Origin: Paraburkholderia acidisoli
GTDB taxonomy: Bacteria > Pseudomonadota > Gammaproteobacteria > Burkholderiales > Burkholderiaceae
Direction: 5' to 3'
NCBI RefSeq assembly: GCF_009789675.1
Contig: NZ_CP046916.1
Coordinates: 248,001 to 312,000, forward strand
Length of the DNA: 64,000 nucleotides
Part shown: positions 1 through 7,991 of the stretch, piece after piece
How positions within the stretch are numbered: position 1 is the first letter of the stretch
How the letters are laid out: each line of letters starts with the position of its first letter
Made by a program: the position numbers and the translations under genes
Notes under the pieces: model-generated
What the model saw: only the letters and a program-made list of their open reading frames with translations
Told to the model about the DNA's origin: nothing
The model's database searches: none

Positions 1-387
1 CAGTCGGGCTTCTCGCAGGATCTCGCGCAATGGATGGGCGCGGTGCCGGGCGGATCGTACGGATTCCTTGCGATTTCCATCGTCGTGTTTACGCTGCTCG
101 GCAGCGTGCTCGAAGGCATCCCTGCCATCGTGCTGTTCGGGCCGCTCCTGTTTCCCATCGCGCGCATGGCGGGCGTGAACGAAATTCACTATGCCATCGT
201 CGTGATTCTGTCGATGGGACTCGGGCTCTTTTCGCCCCCGTTCGGCGTGGGCTACTACTCGGCGTGCGCCATCAGCAAGGTCAATCCCGACGCGGGCATC
301 CGGCCCATCGTCGGTTACATGAGCGCGCTCTTCGTGGGACTCGTGCTGATCGCCGCGATTCCCTGGATATCGACCGGCTTCCTCTAA
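1..387 (+). CDS. TRAP transporter large permease (DctM family), C-terminal part
   Basis: This is the 3' end of a gene that starts before the window; 128 codons are visible in frame 1. The sequence is a run of hydrophobic helices with the glycine/proline-rich turns typical of the large membrane subunit of TRAP transporters, including GLGLFSPPFGVGYYSA and a final segment ending in GFL. TRAP transporters import organic acids with a periplasmic binding protein and a sodium gradient. The binding protein and small permease are presumably just upstream. It precedes a RuBisCO-like protein and a sugar-acid kinase, so a sugar-acid substrate is likely, but that is inference. Confidence 0.85.
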   Translation, partial: QSGFSQDLAQWMGAVPGGSYGFLAISIVVFTLLGSVLEGIPAIVLFGPLLFPIARMAGVNEIHYAIVVILSMGLGLFSPPFGVGYYSACAISKVNPDAGIRPIVGYMSALFVGLVLIAAIPWISTGFL

Positions 388-485
388 ATCGTCCTTACCG
401 GTGAGGTTTTTCGCGTCGCGCGCCGTTCGCGCCACGCGCTGGCCTCGCTCGTCCCTTCCTTCTTTGCAGCAGCGTGGAGACGCTT

Positions 486-1025
486 ATGAGCCGCTATTTC
501 GGCGAGATCAGACAGGCCGGTTATGTCGTGCGCGACATCGAGGCCGCGATGGATTACTGGAGCCGCGTGCTCGGCGTGGGGCCATGGTTCTACAACGAGC
601 GCGTGCCGATCGTGAATTATCGCTATCGCGGCGAGGCCTACGAAGTGCACAACTCGGTCGCGCTCGCGAACTCGGGGCCGTTGCAGGTCGAACTGATCCA
701 GACGCGCAACGACGCGCCTTCGATGTATCGCGACTTTCTCGCGGCCGGAAACACCGGCCTGCAGCACAACGCGTACTGGACCACGCGCTTCGACGCGGAT
801 CTCGATCGTCTGCTCGCGCACGGCTTCAAAGTGGCGATGAGCGGCGAAGTGGGCAGCAATGGCCGCTTCGTGTACTTCGATACGGAAACGCACCCCGGCA
901 CGGTGATCGAACTCTCCGAAGTGGCGGGGCCGAAGGGCAAGCTGTTCGACCTGATTCGCGCGGAATCGTTGAACTGGGACGGCCGCGATCCCGTGCGCGC
1001 GTTCCCCGACCTGAGCACGCTATGA
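486..1025 (+). CDS. VOC (glyoxalase/bleomycin resistance) family protein
   Basis: The 179-residue protein has the fold pattern of the vicinal oxygen chelate superfamily. It opens with a strand and FGEIRQAGYVVRD, followed by AMDYWSRVLGVGPWF and, later, LQHNAYWT and TVIELSEV, which carry typical VOC metal-site positions (His, Glu). I chose the ATG at 486 because GGAG lies 6 bases upstream; an in-frame GTG at 474 lacks a good site. Its stop codon overlaps the next start (ATGA), so it is translationally coupled to the RuBisCO-like gene. An isomerase, epimerase or dioxygenase role on a sugar-acid intermediate is possible but not shown. Confidence 0.8.
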   Translation: MSRYFGEIRQAGYVVRDIEAAMDYWSRVLGVGPWFYNERVPIVNYRYRGEAYEVHNSVALANSGPLQVELIQTRNDAPSMYRDFLAAGNTGLQHNAYWTTRFDADLDRLLAHGFKVAMSGEVGSNGRFVYFDTETHPGTVIELSEVAGPKGKLFDLIRAESLNWDGRDPVRAFPDLSTL

Positions 1026-2299
1026 CGCTGGCCCACGACACCATCGAAGCCGATTACCTGATCGAAACGCCGCTCGATCCCGCACGCGTGGCGGACGTGA
1101 TGGCGGGCGAGCAATCGAGCGGCACGTTCGTGCGCGTGCAGAACGAAACCGACGCGCTGCGTGCGCGCAGCCGCGCGAGCGTGCTGCGTATCGACGAACT
1201 CGAAGCCGTGGCGCAGCCGAGTCTCGCGAGCGCCTGGCTCACGCGCCAGGGCACGGGCGGACCGTACCGGCGCGCGCGCGTGACGCTCGGGTTTCCCGTC
1301 GCCAACCTCGACGCGAACTTGCCCACGCTCGCCGCGACCGTGGCGGGCAATCTCTACGATCTCGGCGAAACGACCGGCATGCGGCTCACGGCGTTGCGCG
1401 TGAGCGCCGCGTATCGCGCGCGTTTCGAGCTGCCGCGGCACGGCGTACGCGGCACGCGCGCGGCCACCGGTGTGGCGCAGGGGCCCATCGTCGGGACCAT
1501 CATCAAGCCGAATGTGGGCATGGATGCGATGGAAACGGCGGCGCTCGTGCGCGATCTCTGCGAAGCCGGCATCGACTTCATCAAGGACGACGAAGTGTGC
1601 GCGAATCCCGCGCATGCGCCGCTCGAAGCGCGCGTGCGTGCCGTGATGAACGAAGTGAAACGCTATCGGGAGCGCTCGGGGCGCAACGTGATGATCGCCT
1701 TCAATATCACCGACGATCTCGACGCCATGCGCCGCCACGCCGATCTCGTGGAGCGCGAGGGCGGCGCGTGCGTAATGGCGAGCATCAACTGGTGCGGGTT
1801 CTCAGCGCTGCAGTCGCTGCGGCGCTCCACGCCGCTCGTGCTGCACGCGCACCGTAATGGCTACGGCATGATGTCGCGCGATCCCGCGCTCGGCATGTCG
1901 TTTCAGGCGTATCAAACGCTGTGGCGGCTTGCCGGCGTCGATCATATGCACGTGCATGGCCTGGGCGGCAAGTTCGCGCAGAGCGATGCCGAGGTGATCG
2001 AGTCTGCGCGCGATTGCGCCACGCCGCTCACCGAGGCGTTCGACGACGTGGTGATGCCCGCGTTCTCGTCGGGGCAATGGGCGGGCACGGCGCGCGCCAC
2101 GCGCGAGGCCGTGCCCAGCGCCGACTTGCTGTTCATGTGCGGCGGCGGCATTCTCGCACACCCGGATGGCGCGGCGGCGGGCGTGGCGAGCGTGCGCGAC
2201 GCGTGGGCGGCGCTCGAGGCGGGCATCGACATCGACGACTACGCGCGCACGCGCCCCGCCTTGCAACGCGCACTGCAGTACTTCGGCGGCAAGCGATGA
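1022..2299 (+). CDS. oiaX: RuBisCO-like protein, probable 3-oxo-isoapionate-4-phosphate transcarboxylase/hydrolase (OiaX type)
   Basis: The 425-residue protein is a RuBisCO large-chain homologue (form IV, RuBisCO-like). The barrel motifs are visible: GTIIKPNVG (Lys162 at the position of RuBisCO Lys175, with the second Lys replaced by Asn), DFIKDDE (Lys188, Asp190 and Glu191, the carbamate and magnesium site), LHAHRN (His275, His277), HVHGLGGKF (loop-6 Lys317) and CGGGILAHPDG. The metal site is therefore intact while part of the substrate site differs from true RuBisCO. The next gene is a DUF1537 kinase. In described D-apiose/D-apionate pathways OiaK phosphorylates 3-oxo-isoapionate and the RuBisCO-like OiaX converts it to 3-phosphoglycerate and glycolate. 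The assignment rests on this pairing; an OiaC-like decarboxylase is the main alternative. Confidence 0.8.
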   Translation: MTLAHDTIEADYLIETPLDPARVADVMAGEQSSGTFVRVQNETDALRARSRASVLRIDELEAVAQPSLASAWLTRQGTGGPYRRARVTLGFPVANLDANLPTLAATVAGNLYDLGETTGMRLTALRVSAAYRARFELPRHGVRGTRAATGVAQGPIVGTIIKPNVGMDAMETAALVRDLCEAGIDFIKDDEVCANPAHAPLEARVRAVMNEVKRYRERSGRNVMIAFNITDDLDAMRRHADLVEREGGACVMASINWCGFSALQSLRRSTPLVLHAHRNGYGMMSRDPALGMSFQAYQTLWRLAGVDHMHVHGLGGKFAQSDAEVIESARDCATPLTEAFDDVVMPAFSSGQWAGTARATREAVPSADLLFMCGGGILAHPDGAAAGVASVRDAWAALEAGIDIDDYARTRPALQRALQYFGGKR

Positions 2300-3594
2300 G
2301 CGCGCCGGAGTACGCGTTCTACGGCGACGACTTCACGGGAGCCACCGACACGCTCGCGCAGTTATCGCGAGCCGGGTTGCGCACGCTGCTATTCCTTGGG
2401 ATTCCTGATGAATGGCGTTTGCGGCATTGCGGCGAACTCGATGCGATCGGTATCGCGGGCGCGGCGCGCTCGATGGCGCCCGAGGCGATGCGCGCGGAAC
2501 TGAACGCCGTGGGCGCGCGTTTCGCGTCGCTGGGCGTGAAGCTCGTGCACTACAAGGTGTGTTCGACGTTCGACAGTGCGCCGCAGGTGGGCAGCATCGG
2601 CGTGGCGCTGCAAACCTTGCGCGCGTATTGCGCGAATCCGCTGCGCGTGATCGTGGGCGGTCAGCCCGACTTGCGGCGCTACTGCGTGTTCGGTCAGTTG
2701 TTCGCGGCAAGCGGCGCGGACGAGCGCGCGCCCGTGTACCGCATCGACCGTCATCCAACCATGCGCGCGCATCCCGTGACGCCCATGCACGAAGCCGACT
2801 TGCGCGCGCATCTGCGTGAACAGGGCGTGAAGGCGGTGACGTCTGTCGACTGGCGGGCGCTTGCGCTCGAGGCGAAGGCGTTATCGGCACACGTGAACGA
2901 TGCGCTGCGTGAAGCGCCCGATGCGCTGTTGTTCGACGTGCAGGACGCGGCGCACTTGCGTGCGATTGGCGGCGTAATGCGCGAGCGGGCCGCGCTTGCG
3001 CCGTTGCTCGCCGTGGGCGCGAGCAGCGTGGCGCAGGCGTGGGCGCATTCCGCGGCGTTGCACGATCACGCCGATACGAGCGCGATTGGCGCGGCGCAGG
3101 GGCCAGTGTTCGTGCTCGCGGGCAGTCTTTCTCCGCGCACGGCGGCGCAGATCGAAGCGGCGAACGCGTATGTTCGCGTGCGCCTCGACCCCGCGCGCAT
3201 GACTGGCGACGCATATCTCGCCGCGCAGATCGCCGCGATCGGCGCCGAACTCGCACGAGGCCATCACGTGCTCGCCTATACGGATCGCACGCGTGTCGAG
3301 GGGGCTGCGTCGCCAGCCGACAATGCGCTCGCGCGTGCCTGCGGCGCGCTGCTCGATGGCGTGCTGAAGCGTGCGAGCGTGCGGCGTGTGGGTGTGGCGG
3401 GCGGCGACACGTCGAGTTTCGCGGTGCGCGCGCTCGATGCGTGGGCGCTTTCGTATCGCGCGACGCTCGCGCCGGGTGTCGCGCTATGCCGCCTGCACGC
3501 GGACGACGCGCGTCTGGACGGCATCGAACTGATGCTCAAGGGCGGGCAGATGGGGGACGTCGACCTGTTCGCGCGCCTCGCGCGCGGAACGTGA
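2296..3594 (+). CDS. oiaK: DUF1537 four-carbon acid sugar kinase family protein, probable 3-oxo-isoapionate kinase
   Basis: The 432-residue protein begins with the DUF1537 signature FYGDDFTGATDTL and has the conserved HYKVCSTFDSAP segment that forms the sugar-acid pocket. The C-terminal nucleotide-binding half shows VLAGSLSPRTAAQI, VAGGDTSSFAVRAL and LMLKGGQMGDVDLF. The family phosphorylates four- and five-carbon sugar acids with ATP. Its ATG overlaps the stop of the RuBisCO-like gene (ATGA), so both are translated together. That linkage favours 3-oxo-isoapionate 4-kinase over erythronate or threonate kinases. The operon seems to end here, facing a gene on the other strand. Confidence 0.82.
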   Translation: MSAPEYAFYGDDFTGATDTLAQLSRAGLRTLLFLGIPDEWRLRHCGELDAIGIAGAARSMAPEAMRAELNAVGARFASLGVKLVHYKVCSTFDSAPQVGSIGVALQTLRAYCANPLRVIVGGQPDLRRYCVFGQLFAASGADERAPVYRIDRHPTMRAHPVTPMHEADLRAHLREQGVKAVTSVDWRALALEAKALSAHVNDALREAPDALLFDVQDAAHLRAIGGVMRERAALAPLLAVGASSVAQAWAHSAALHDHADTSAIGAAQGPVFVLAGSLSPRTAAQIEAANAYVRVRLDPARMTGDAYLAAQIAAIGAELARGHHVLAYTDRTRVEGAASPADNALARACGALLDGVLKRASVRRVGVAGGDTSSFAVRALDAWALSYRATLAPGVALCRLHADDARLDGIELMLKGGQMGDVDLFARLARGT

Positions 3595-3633
3595 TGCGAG
3601 CGCGCGGCGAGGGACCGCGCGCTGCGGTGTTCA

Positions 3634-4488
3634 TCAACCTTGCGTGATGAACGTATGCACGTGGCTGTTGAAAATATCGGGGTGCGTGCCGTTCATGCCG
3701 TGCGTCGCGCCCTTGATCGTCACGCGGCGGGCGTAACCGGTCCACTGTTCGAGCGCTTCCACGTTGTTGCGGAACATGAGCGGGCTGCGCTGCCCGTCGA
3801 TCAGCAGCGTGCGGCACTTGATCTCGCCAGCGGCGCCCGGTGCGTAGGCGGGCAGCGGGTCCTGCAACTGCTTGGGCAGCGTGGTCGCGTTGGCGATGGC
3901 CATCTGGCGGAAGCCTTCGGTGCTCTTCTTCCACGCGCCGGGCATGCTCACGGAATCGACGAACAATTCCAGGCCCGCTTCGAGTTCGCCGCGGTGGATG
4001 AAGTCGGCGGCACGCGTGCGCAGCGCATTGGTCGCGCTCGGCATGGCGGCGGCGTCTTCGTCCTTGCGCGCGAGCGGGCCGCCCGGGTCGGCGAGCACCA
4101 GCGAACGCACGAGGCGCGGGAAACGGCGCGCGAGATTCCACGCGATCGAGCCGCCGCGCGAATGACCGACCAGGTGCACGGATTCGAAACCCAGCGCCGA
4201 AATGAAGTCGGCGAGTTCCGTTACGTGGCTGTCCCAGCCGAAGTCGTCCTGGATCACGGCGTCGGCGGCGGGCCAGTAGTGGCTCAGGCTCGGCGCGATG
4301 CAGCGGAAGTGGTCGGCGAGGCCGTCCAGTTGCGGCATCCAGTAGCGGTAATCGCAGAGCGAACCATGCACGAACAGCAGCGGCTCGCCTTCGCCGCGTT
4401 CGAGGAACGGCAGCGCAATGCCCGATTGGAGCGTCGCGTACGACAGATCGGGCGGGGCGAGAAGGGACGGATCGATGCGTTGGTTCAA
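3634..4488 (-). CDS. Alpha/beta-fold hydrolase
   Basis: The 284-residue protein is a classic alpha/beta hydrolase. The oxyanion-hole HGS is at residues 41-43, the nucleophile elbow GHSRGG has Ser110, and the C-terminal catalytic His lies in ATHGMNG, with an acid in the LLIDGQRS strand region. It has no signal peptide, so it is cytoplasmic. I favour a TTG start at 4488, preceded by GGAG 7-8 bases upstream; an in-frame GTG at 4515 has no ribosome site. The substrate cannot be told: esterase, lactonase or C-C hydrolase are all possible. It converges on the kinase gene and is followed by nothing on its own strand. Confidence 0.8.
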   Translation of the reverse strand: MNQRIDPSLLAPPDLSYATLQSGIALPFLERGEGEPLLFVHGSLCDYRYWMPQLDGLADHFRCIAPSLSHYWPAADAVIQDDFGWDSHVTELADFISALGFESVHLVGHSRGGSIAWNLARRFPRLVRSLVLADPGGPLARKDEDAAAMPSATNALRTRAADFIHRGELEAGLELFVDSVSMPGAWKKSTEGFRQMAIANATTLPKQLQDPLPAYAPGAAGEIKCRTLLIDGQRSPLMFRNNVEALEQWTGYARRVTIKGATHGMNGTHPDIFNSHVHTFITQG

Positions 4489-4578
4489 GAGAGAGCTCCG
4501 GCGTATGAGCGTCACTTTGCCGCAAGCGCCCGATTAAGGGAAACTCAATAAATTGAACGAATCGATCAGGTTTTCTGA

Positions 4579-4610
4579 TGCCGACGGAATTTTTCGAAAT
4601 TCCGTCGGCA
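4579..4610 (-). terminator. Perfect 14-bp hairpin, likely terminator
   Basis: Two perfectly complementary 14-base arms (4579-4592 and 4597-4610) enclose a 4-base loop reading TTCG on the plus strand. It begins 4 bases past the stop codon of the minus-strand NTF2-like gene. It lacks a clear T run on that strand, so it may act as an RNA-stabilising hairpin as much as a Rho-independent terminator. Confidence 0.55.
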
Positions 4611-4614
4611 GCGC

Positions 4615-5001
4615 CTACTTTTTCACGTCGACGAGATTGGCATCGCGCGCGAGCAGCCAGCGTCCGCTGGCTGCCTTGCGCAGCAGCGTGAGCGTGTAAC
4701 CGGCGCGCTGCACGGGCTGCGCGGCGCCCGGCGGCGTGACGGCAATCTCGATGCGATTGCGCACGAACGCCCACTCGCCGAGCACCTGCAACTCGACGAT
4801 CTGCGCCGTGCCGTCCACGCGCATGCCTTGCTGGGCGCGGGATGCGGCCTCGAACGCCGCCTTGCCGAAGGGCTCCATGCCGGGCACGCTGAACACCACG
4901 TCGTCGGTCATCAGGCTCAGGATGGTGTCCGTGTCACCGGCGCGGCTGGCCGCCATCCACGTGTCGATCAGCTCGCGTATCGCGCGTTCGTCGTCGGTCA
5001 T
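4615..5001 (-). CDS. SgcJ/EcaC-like NTF2-superfamily protein
   Basis: A 128-residue single-domain protein with the NTF2/SnoaL-like pattern: an N-terminal helix (ERAIRELIDTWMAASRAGDTD), then MTDDVVFSVPGMEPFGKAAF and the antiparallel strands ending in GRWLLARDANLV. These are the hallmarks of the SgcJ/EcaC group, small dimeric proteins of mostly unknown activity. The start has GGAG 6 bases upstream. It lies between the D-cysteine desulfhydrase-like gene and the alpha/beta hydrolase, both on the same strand, with hairpins on both sides, so it may be its own transcription unit. The substrate is unknown. Confidence 0.75.
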   Translation of the reverse strand: MTDDERAIRELIDTWMAASRAGDTDTILSLMTDDVVFSVPGMEPFGKAAFEAASRAQQGMRVDGTAQIVELQVLGEWAFVRNRIEIAVTPPGAAQPVQRAGYTLTLLRKAASGRWLLARDANLVDVKK

Positions 5002-5025
5002 TTTGGCTCCTTGGCGGGAAAACGA

Positions 5026-5054
5026 GGCCGGCCGGTTTCAGTAACCGGCCGGCC
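5026..5054 (-). terminator. Perfect 12-bp GC-rich hairpin with T tract on the minus strand
   Basis: Arms at 5026-5037 and 5043-5054 (GGCCGGCCGGTT and its complement) enclose a 5-base loop. On the minus strand the hairpin is followed by TCGTTTTCC. It lies 85 bases past the stop of the D-cysteine desulfhydrase-like gene, so it probably terminates that transcript before the next gene. Confidence 0.6.
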
Positions 5055-5138
5055 GGTCGGCGGGGCGAGAACGCTCGCCGGGCGTCGTTCCGGGTCAGCG
5101 CCCGTTGCGCGCACGCGACGATGCCGTTGCCGCCCCAC

Positions 5139-6155
5139 TCACAGCGCGCTGCGATAGGCGAACAGTCCCGGCGTGCCGCCGCTCATGACGAACAGCACGT
5201 TGTCGCCCGGCGCGTGCCGCCCCGCGCGCACGTCGGCGATCAAACCGGCAAACGCCTTGCCGCTATACACGGGGTCGAGCAGCAGCCCTTCTTTCGAGGC
5301 CATCAGCCGCACGGCTTCGCGCATCGAATCGGTGGGAATGCCGTAGCCGTCGCCGAGTTGGCTTTCGTCGATGACGACCGCGGGCGCTTCAATCGTCAAC
5401 GCCGCGTCGATTGCCCGCGCGGTCGCGTTGGCCTTGTCGAGCGTGTTCGCGCGCGCGTGATCGGCTTTCGAATACACGGTGAATGCTTGCACGAGTTGGG
5501 GATCGACGCCGAGCGCGGCGAACCCCGCGACGAGGCCCGCATGCATGCCGCCGCTGCCGTTGGGCACGACGATGCGCGCGAACGGTGTGTTGAGCGCTTG
5601 CGACTGCGCGAGGATTTCGGCGGCGCATGCCGCGTAGCCGAGGCAGCCCACCGGGCTCGACCCGCCGAGCGGACACACATAGACGTCGCGGCCTTGCGCG
5701 CGCAATGCTTCTGCGCGAGCGTTCGCGAATTCGAGCGCGTTGGCCGAACCCGGCAGGTCGTGAACGTGCGCGCCGAACAGATCGTCGAGCACGATGTTGC
5801 CGTTTTCCAGATAGTCGGCGTCGAAGCGCGGCACCGCGCGCGTGAGCACGAGTTCGCACTGCAAGCCGGCGCGTGCCGCCGCGGCCGCCGTCAAGCGCGC
5901 GTGATTCGACTGGCGCGCGCCCACGGTGATGAGGGTGTCGGCGCTCGCGGCCAGCGCCTCGCCGAGCAGGAATTCGAGCTTGCGCAGCTTGTTGCCGCCG
6001 CCGCCCAGGCCGTTGAGGTCGTCGCGCTTGACGAACAGATTCACGCCGCCGAGATGCGCGCTCAGGCGCGGCAAAGGCTGAATGGGCGTGGGGCCTTCGA
6101 GCAGGTCATAACGCGGATGGGACGACAGGTCGAGCCGATGTGTTGCGTTATTCAT
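5139..6155 (-). CDS. D-cysteine desulfhydrase / ACC deaminase family PLP enzyme
   Basis: The 338-residue fold-type II PLP enzyme has the cofactor lysine in KRDDLNGLGGGGNKLRKLEFLL (Lys56) and the SNH motif ARQSNHARLTAAAA. The glycine stretch PNGSGGMHAG binds the phosphate, and DPVYSGKAFAGL and MSGGTPGLF are near the C terminus. D-cysteine desulfhydrase splits D-cysteine to pyruvate, H2S and ammonia; ACC deaminase is a close relative. The local wording around the lysine (RDDLN...GGNKLRKLEF) looks more like D-cysteine desulfhydrase, but the two are often confused. The start is ATG at 6155. It has no obvious operon partner. Confidence 0.82.
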   Translation of the reverse strand: MNNATHRLDLSSHPRYDLLEGPTPIQPLPRLSAHLGGVNLFVKRDDLNGLGGGGNKLRKLEFLLGEALAASADTLITVGARQSNHARLTAAAAARAGLQCELVLTRAVPRFDADYLENGNIVLDDLFGAHVHDLPGSANALEFANARAEALRAQGRDVYVCPLGGSSPVGCLGYAACAAEILAQSQALNTPFARIVVPNGSGGMHAGLVAGFAALGVDPQLVQAFTVYSKADHARANTLDKANATARAIDAALTIEAPAVVIDESQLGDGYGIPTDSMREAVRLMASKEGLLLDPVYSGKAFAGLIADVRAGRHAPGDNVLFVMSGGTPGLFAYRSAL

Positions 6156-6463
6156 ACGAGTCTCGCGAGTGGCGGAAGAGAGAAGCATGACGCGAAAAGC
6201 ACGTCGCGCGCCATCATAACGGGCGGGTTGGAAACGTGTTGGTGCGCGATGGCATCGCGCTGGTGCGAATGAGCGCCGGCGGGTATCCAGAAGGCACACT
6301 CTCGGCAGGGCTTTTGCCCGATTGGTGTGCGTAGAATTCAAACATCGCCTCTCAGGGTTCTCACGTCCACGTTAATCCGCATTGCGTCGCAGCATTGGGA
6401 TTTATAGACTGCTCCCATCGAGACAATCGTCAATGACGATATTCCCACTCAGGGAGGCTGCAC

Positions 6464-6673
6464 ATGAACATCTTTCAAACGCCATGTCAGGCTGCGGGAC
6501 CCCGGCTCCACGTTTTCGAGCAGGAAGGTGGCTGGCACTGGGGCATCACCATCGAACGTTCGGCCGGCGGCGGCTTCAAGGTCATCGCCTATAGCGAGCA
6601 GACTTTTCGCGGCGCGGACGAAGCGCAAGACGACGGCGACCGCGCGCTCGTCAATCTCTCGGAGTTGAGCTGA
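6464..6673 (+). CDS. Small conserved hypothetical protein (69 aa)
   Basis: A 69-residue soluble protein with strong translation signals: AGGGAGG about 9 bases before the ATG. It contains LHVFEQEGGWHWGITI and GFKVIAYSEQTFRGADEA, a beta-rich, acidic sequence with no membrane segment and no recognisable catalytic motif. It looks like a small genus-conserved protein, but I cannot name a family. It stands alone, with about 300 bases of non-coding sequence on the 5' side and 250 AT-rich bases on the 3' side. Confidence 0.65.
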   Translation: MNIFQTPCQAAGPRLHVFEQEGGWHWGITIERSAGGGFKVIAYSEQTFRGADEAQDDGDRALVNLSELS

Positions 6674-6923
6674 GGGCGATTCGTCTCGCCCTGGCTTTGC
6701 CGTCTTTTAGTCGACGTCATTTCTACCGTTTTGATTTCACGTTGCCGGTAAATATGGGCAGCGCCAAGGCTGTTTGCCGCGGGCGCTAGCGCTCAATGTT
6801 CGCCATAACACGCAACGCGCCACATTACGGATTATTTATTTGATTAACGGCGAACCGCTTTCCATTGCTTGCGATACATTAGCAATCGAAAATGATTTAA
6901 CGTCGTTAACTTACAAATAAATA

Positions 6924-7985
6924 ATGAATAACACGAAAATATCAAATCGCTTTCAATATTCGGGGCTGGTCATGGGCATGGCCGGATCATTGCTGATGGC
7001 GGCCTGCGGAGGCGGGGGCTCGTCGTCCACGCCCGCGGCCAGCGCCAATCTCAGCGCTACGCAACAGGCCTACGAGCGTGTCGCGCTGGCGCAAAACGGC
7101 GGCCAGCATCTTTTGAATGCGTCGCTCGCGATTTCCACCTCGTCCACGAGCACGATCAGCGTTAATCCGGCCAATTCGTATTTGTTCACGACCAATGAAA
7201 GCCTGCCGCAAAGTCCGGCTTCCGCCGGTCCGCAAATGATGACCATCGGTACATCAACGGTGGACCCGAAACTGAGTGTTCCGACGCAAACCGCGCCGCG
7301 CTTCCTCGTCAACGGCGCGGTGGTGGTCGAGGCGTTGCCGCAAAAAATTCAGGTCAGCTATAACGGCGCGAATATCCAGAGCACGCTATACGCGCAAGAC
7401 GGTACGACAGCGGTCGAAACGCTGCTCGTCACCCAATATGTTTCGGTGCCGCTAACGGGCACGATTGCGAGTTCGCCGTCTGAACTCGCCTCGGGCAGCG
7501 CGTTTGGCGTGCTGACCAATACGTTCAACGGCGCGTCGCTCTACAACACCTCGGCAACGTGGCAAAGCGGCGCCGCTTACGCGAAAGCCACGCGGCAATT
7601 CGTGGGCGACACCGTGGAAGTGGGGGATTGCGCCACGCCGGCCACCACGGGCGCGAGCGTGACCGCGTGCGCGACCACGGCCACCACGCTCGAAGGCTTT
7701 TTCCCGCACACGAGTGCCTCGGACGACAAGACCTATAACCTCGCCGACGGCCAGATCGTGACGCTCGCGGGCACGCGTGCGTGGGTTGCCACGGCGGCGC
7801 GCAACAGTCCGACCACGGAATACCGCGTCTACTATCAGAGCAACGGCCAGATCTTCAGCGCCGTGCTGGTTCGCGACGGCACGCCGTCCCAGATCGACTC
7901 GCTCGGCACGAACACGCCGCAGAACTTCGAGATCTATCTGAACCAGGCGGCGGTGCAATCGCTCACCAATGCCATCGCGTTTTAA
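6924..7985 (+). CDS. Surface or periplasmic lipoprotein of unknown function
   Basis: The 353-residue product has a lipoprotein signal: a short basic N terminus, a hydrophobic stretch and the lipobox LLMAAC with Cys28, followed by a GGGGSSS linker. The rest is rich in Thr, Ser, Ala and Asn with alternating strands, and carries two cysteines (DCATP, TACAT) that could form a disulfide. No known domain is recognised. The preceding 250 bases are unusually AT-rich for this genome, so the promoter may be H-NS- or stress-sensitive (inference). It converges on the fimbrial operon, leaving only 6 bases between the two stops. Confidence 0.7.
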   Translation: MNNTKISNRFQYSGLVMGMAGSLLMAACGGGGSSSTPAASANLSATQQAYERVALAQNGGQHLLNASLAISTSSTSTISVNPANSYLFTTNESLPQSPASAGPQMMTIGTSTVDPKLSVPTQTAPRFLVNGAVVVEALPQKIQVSYNGANIQSTLYAQDGTTAVETLLVTQYVSVPLTGTIASSPSELASGSAFGVLTNTFNGASLYNTSATWQSGAAYAKATRQFVGDTVEVGDCATPATTGASVTACATTATTLEGFFPHTSASDDKTYNLADGQIVTLAGTRAWVATAARNSPTTEYRVYYQSNGQIFSAVLVRDGTPSQIDSLGTNTPQNFEIYLNQAAVQSLTNAIAF

Positions 7986-7991
7986 CGCGCG

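Noticed and set aside
5121..6272. A 383-codon plus-strand frame across the desulfhydrase-like gene
   Set aside because: It is antisense to a clear PLP enzyme with no features of its own.
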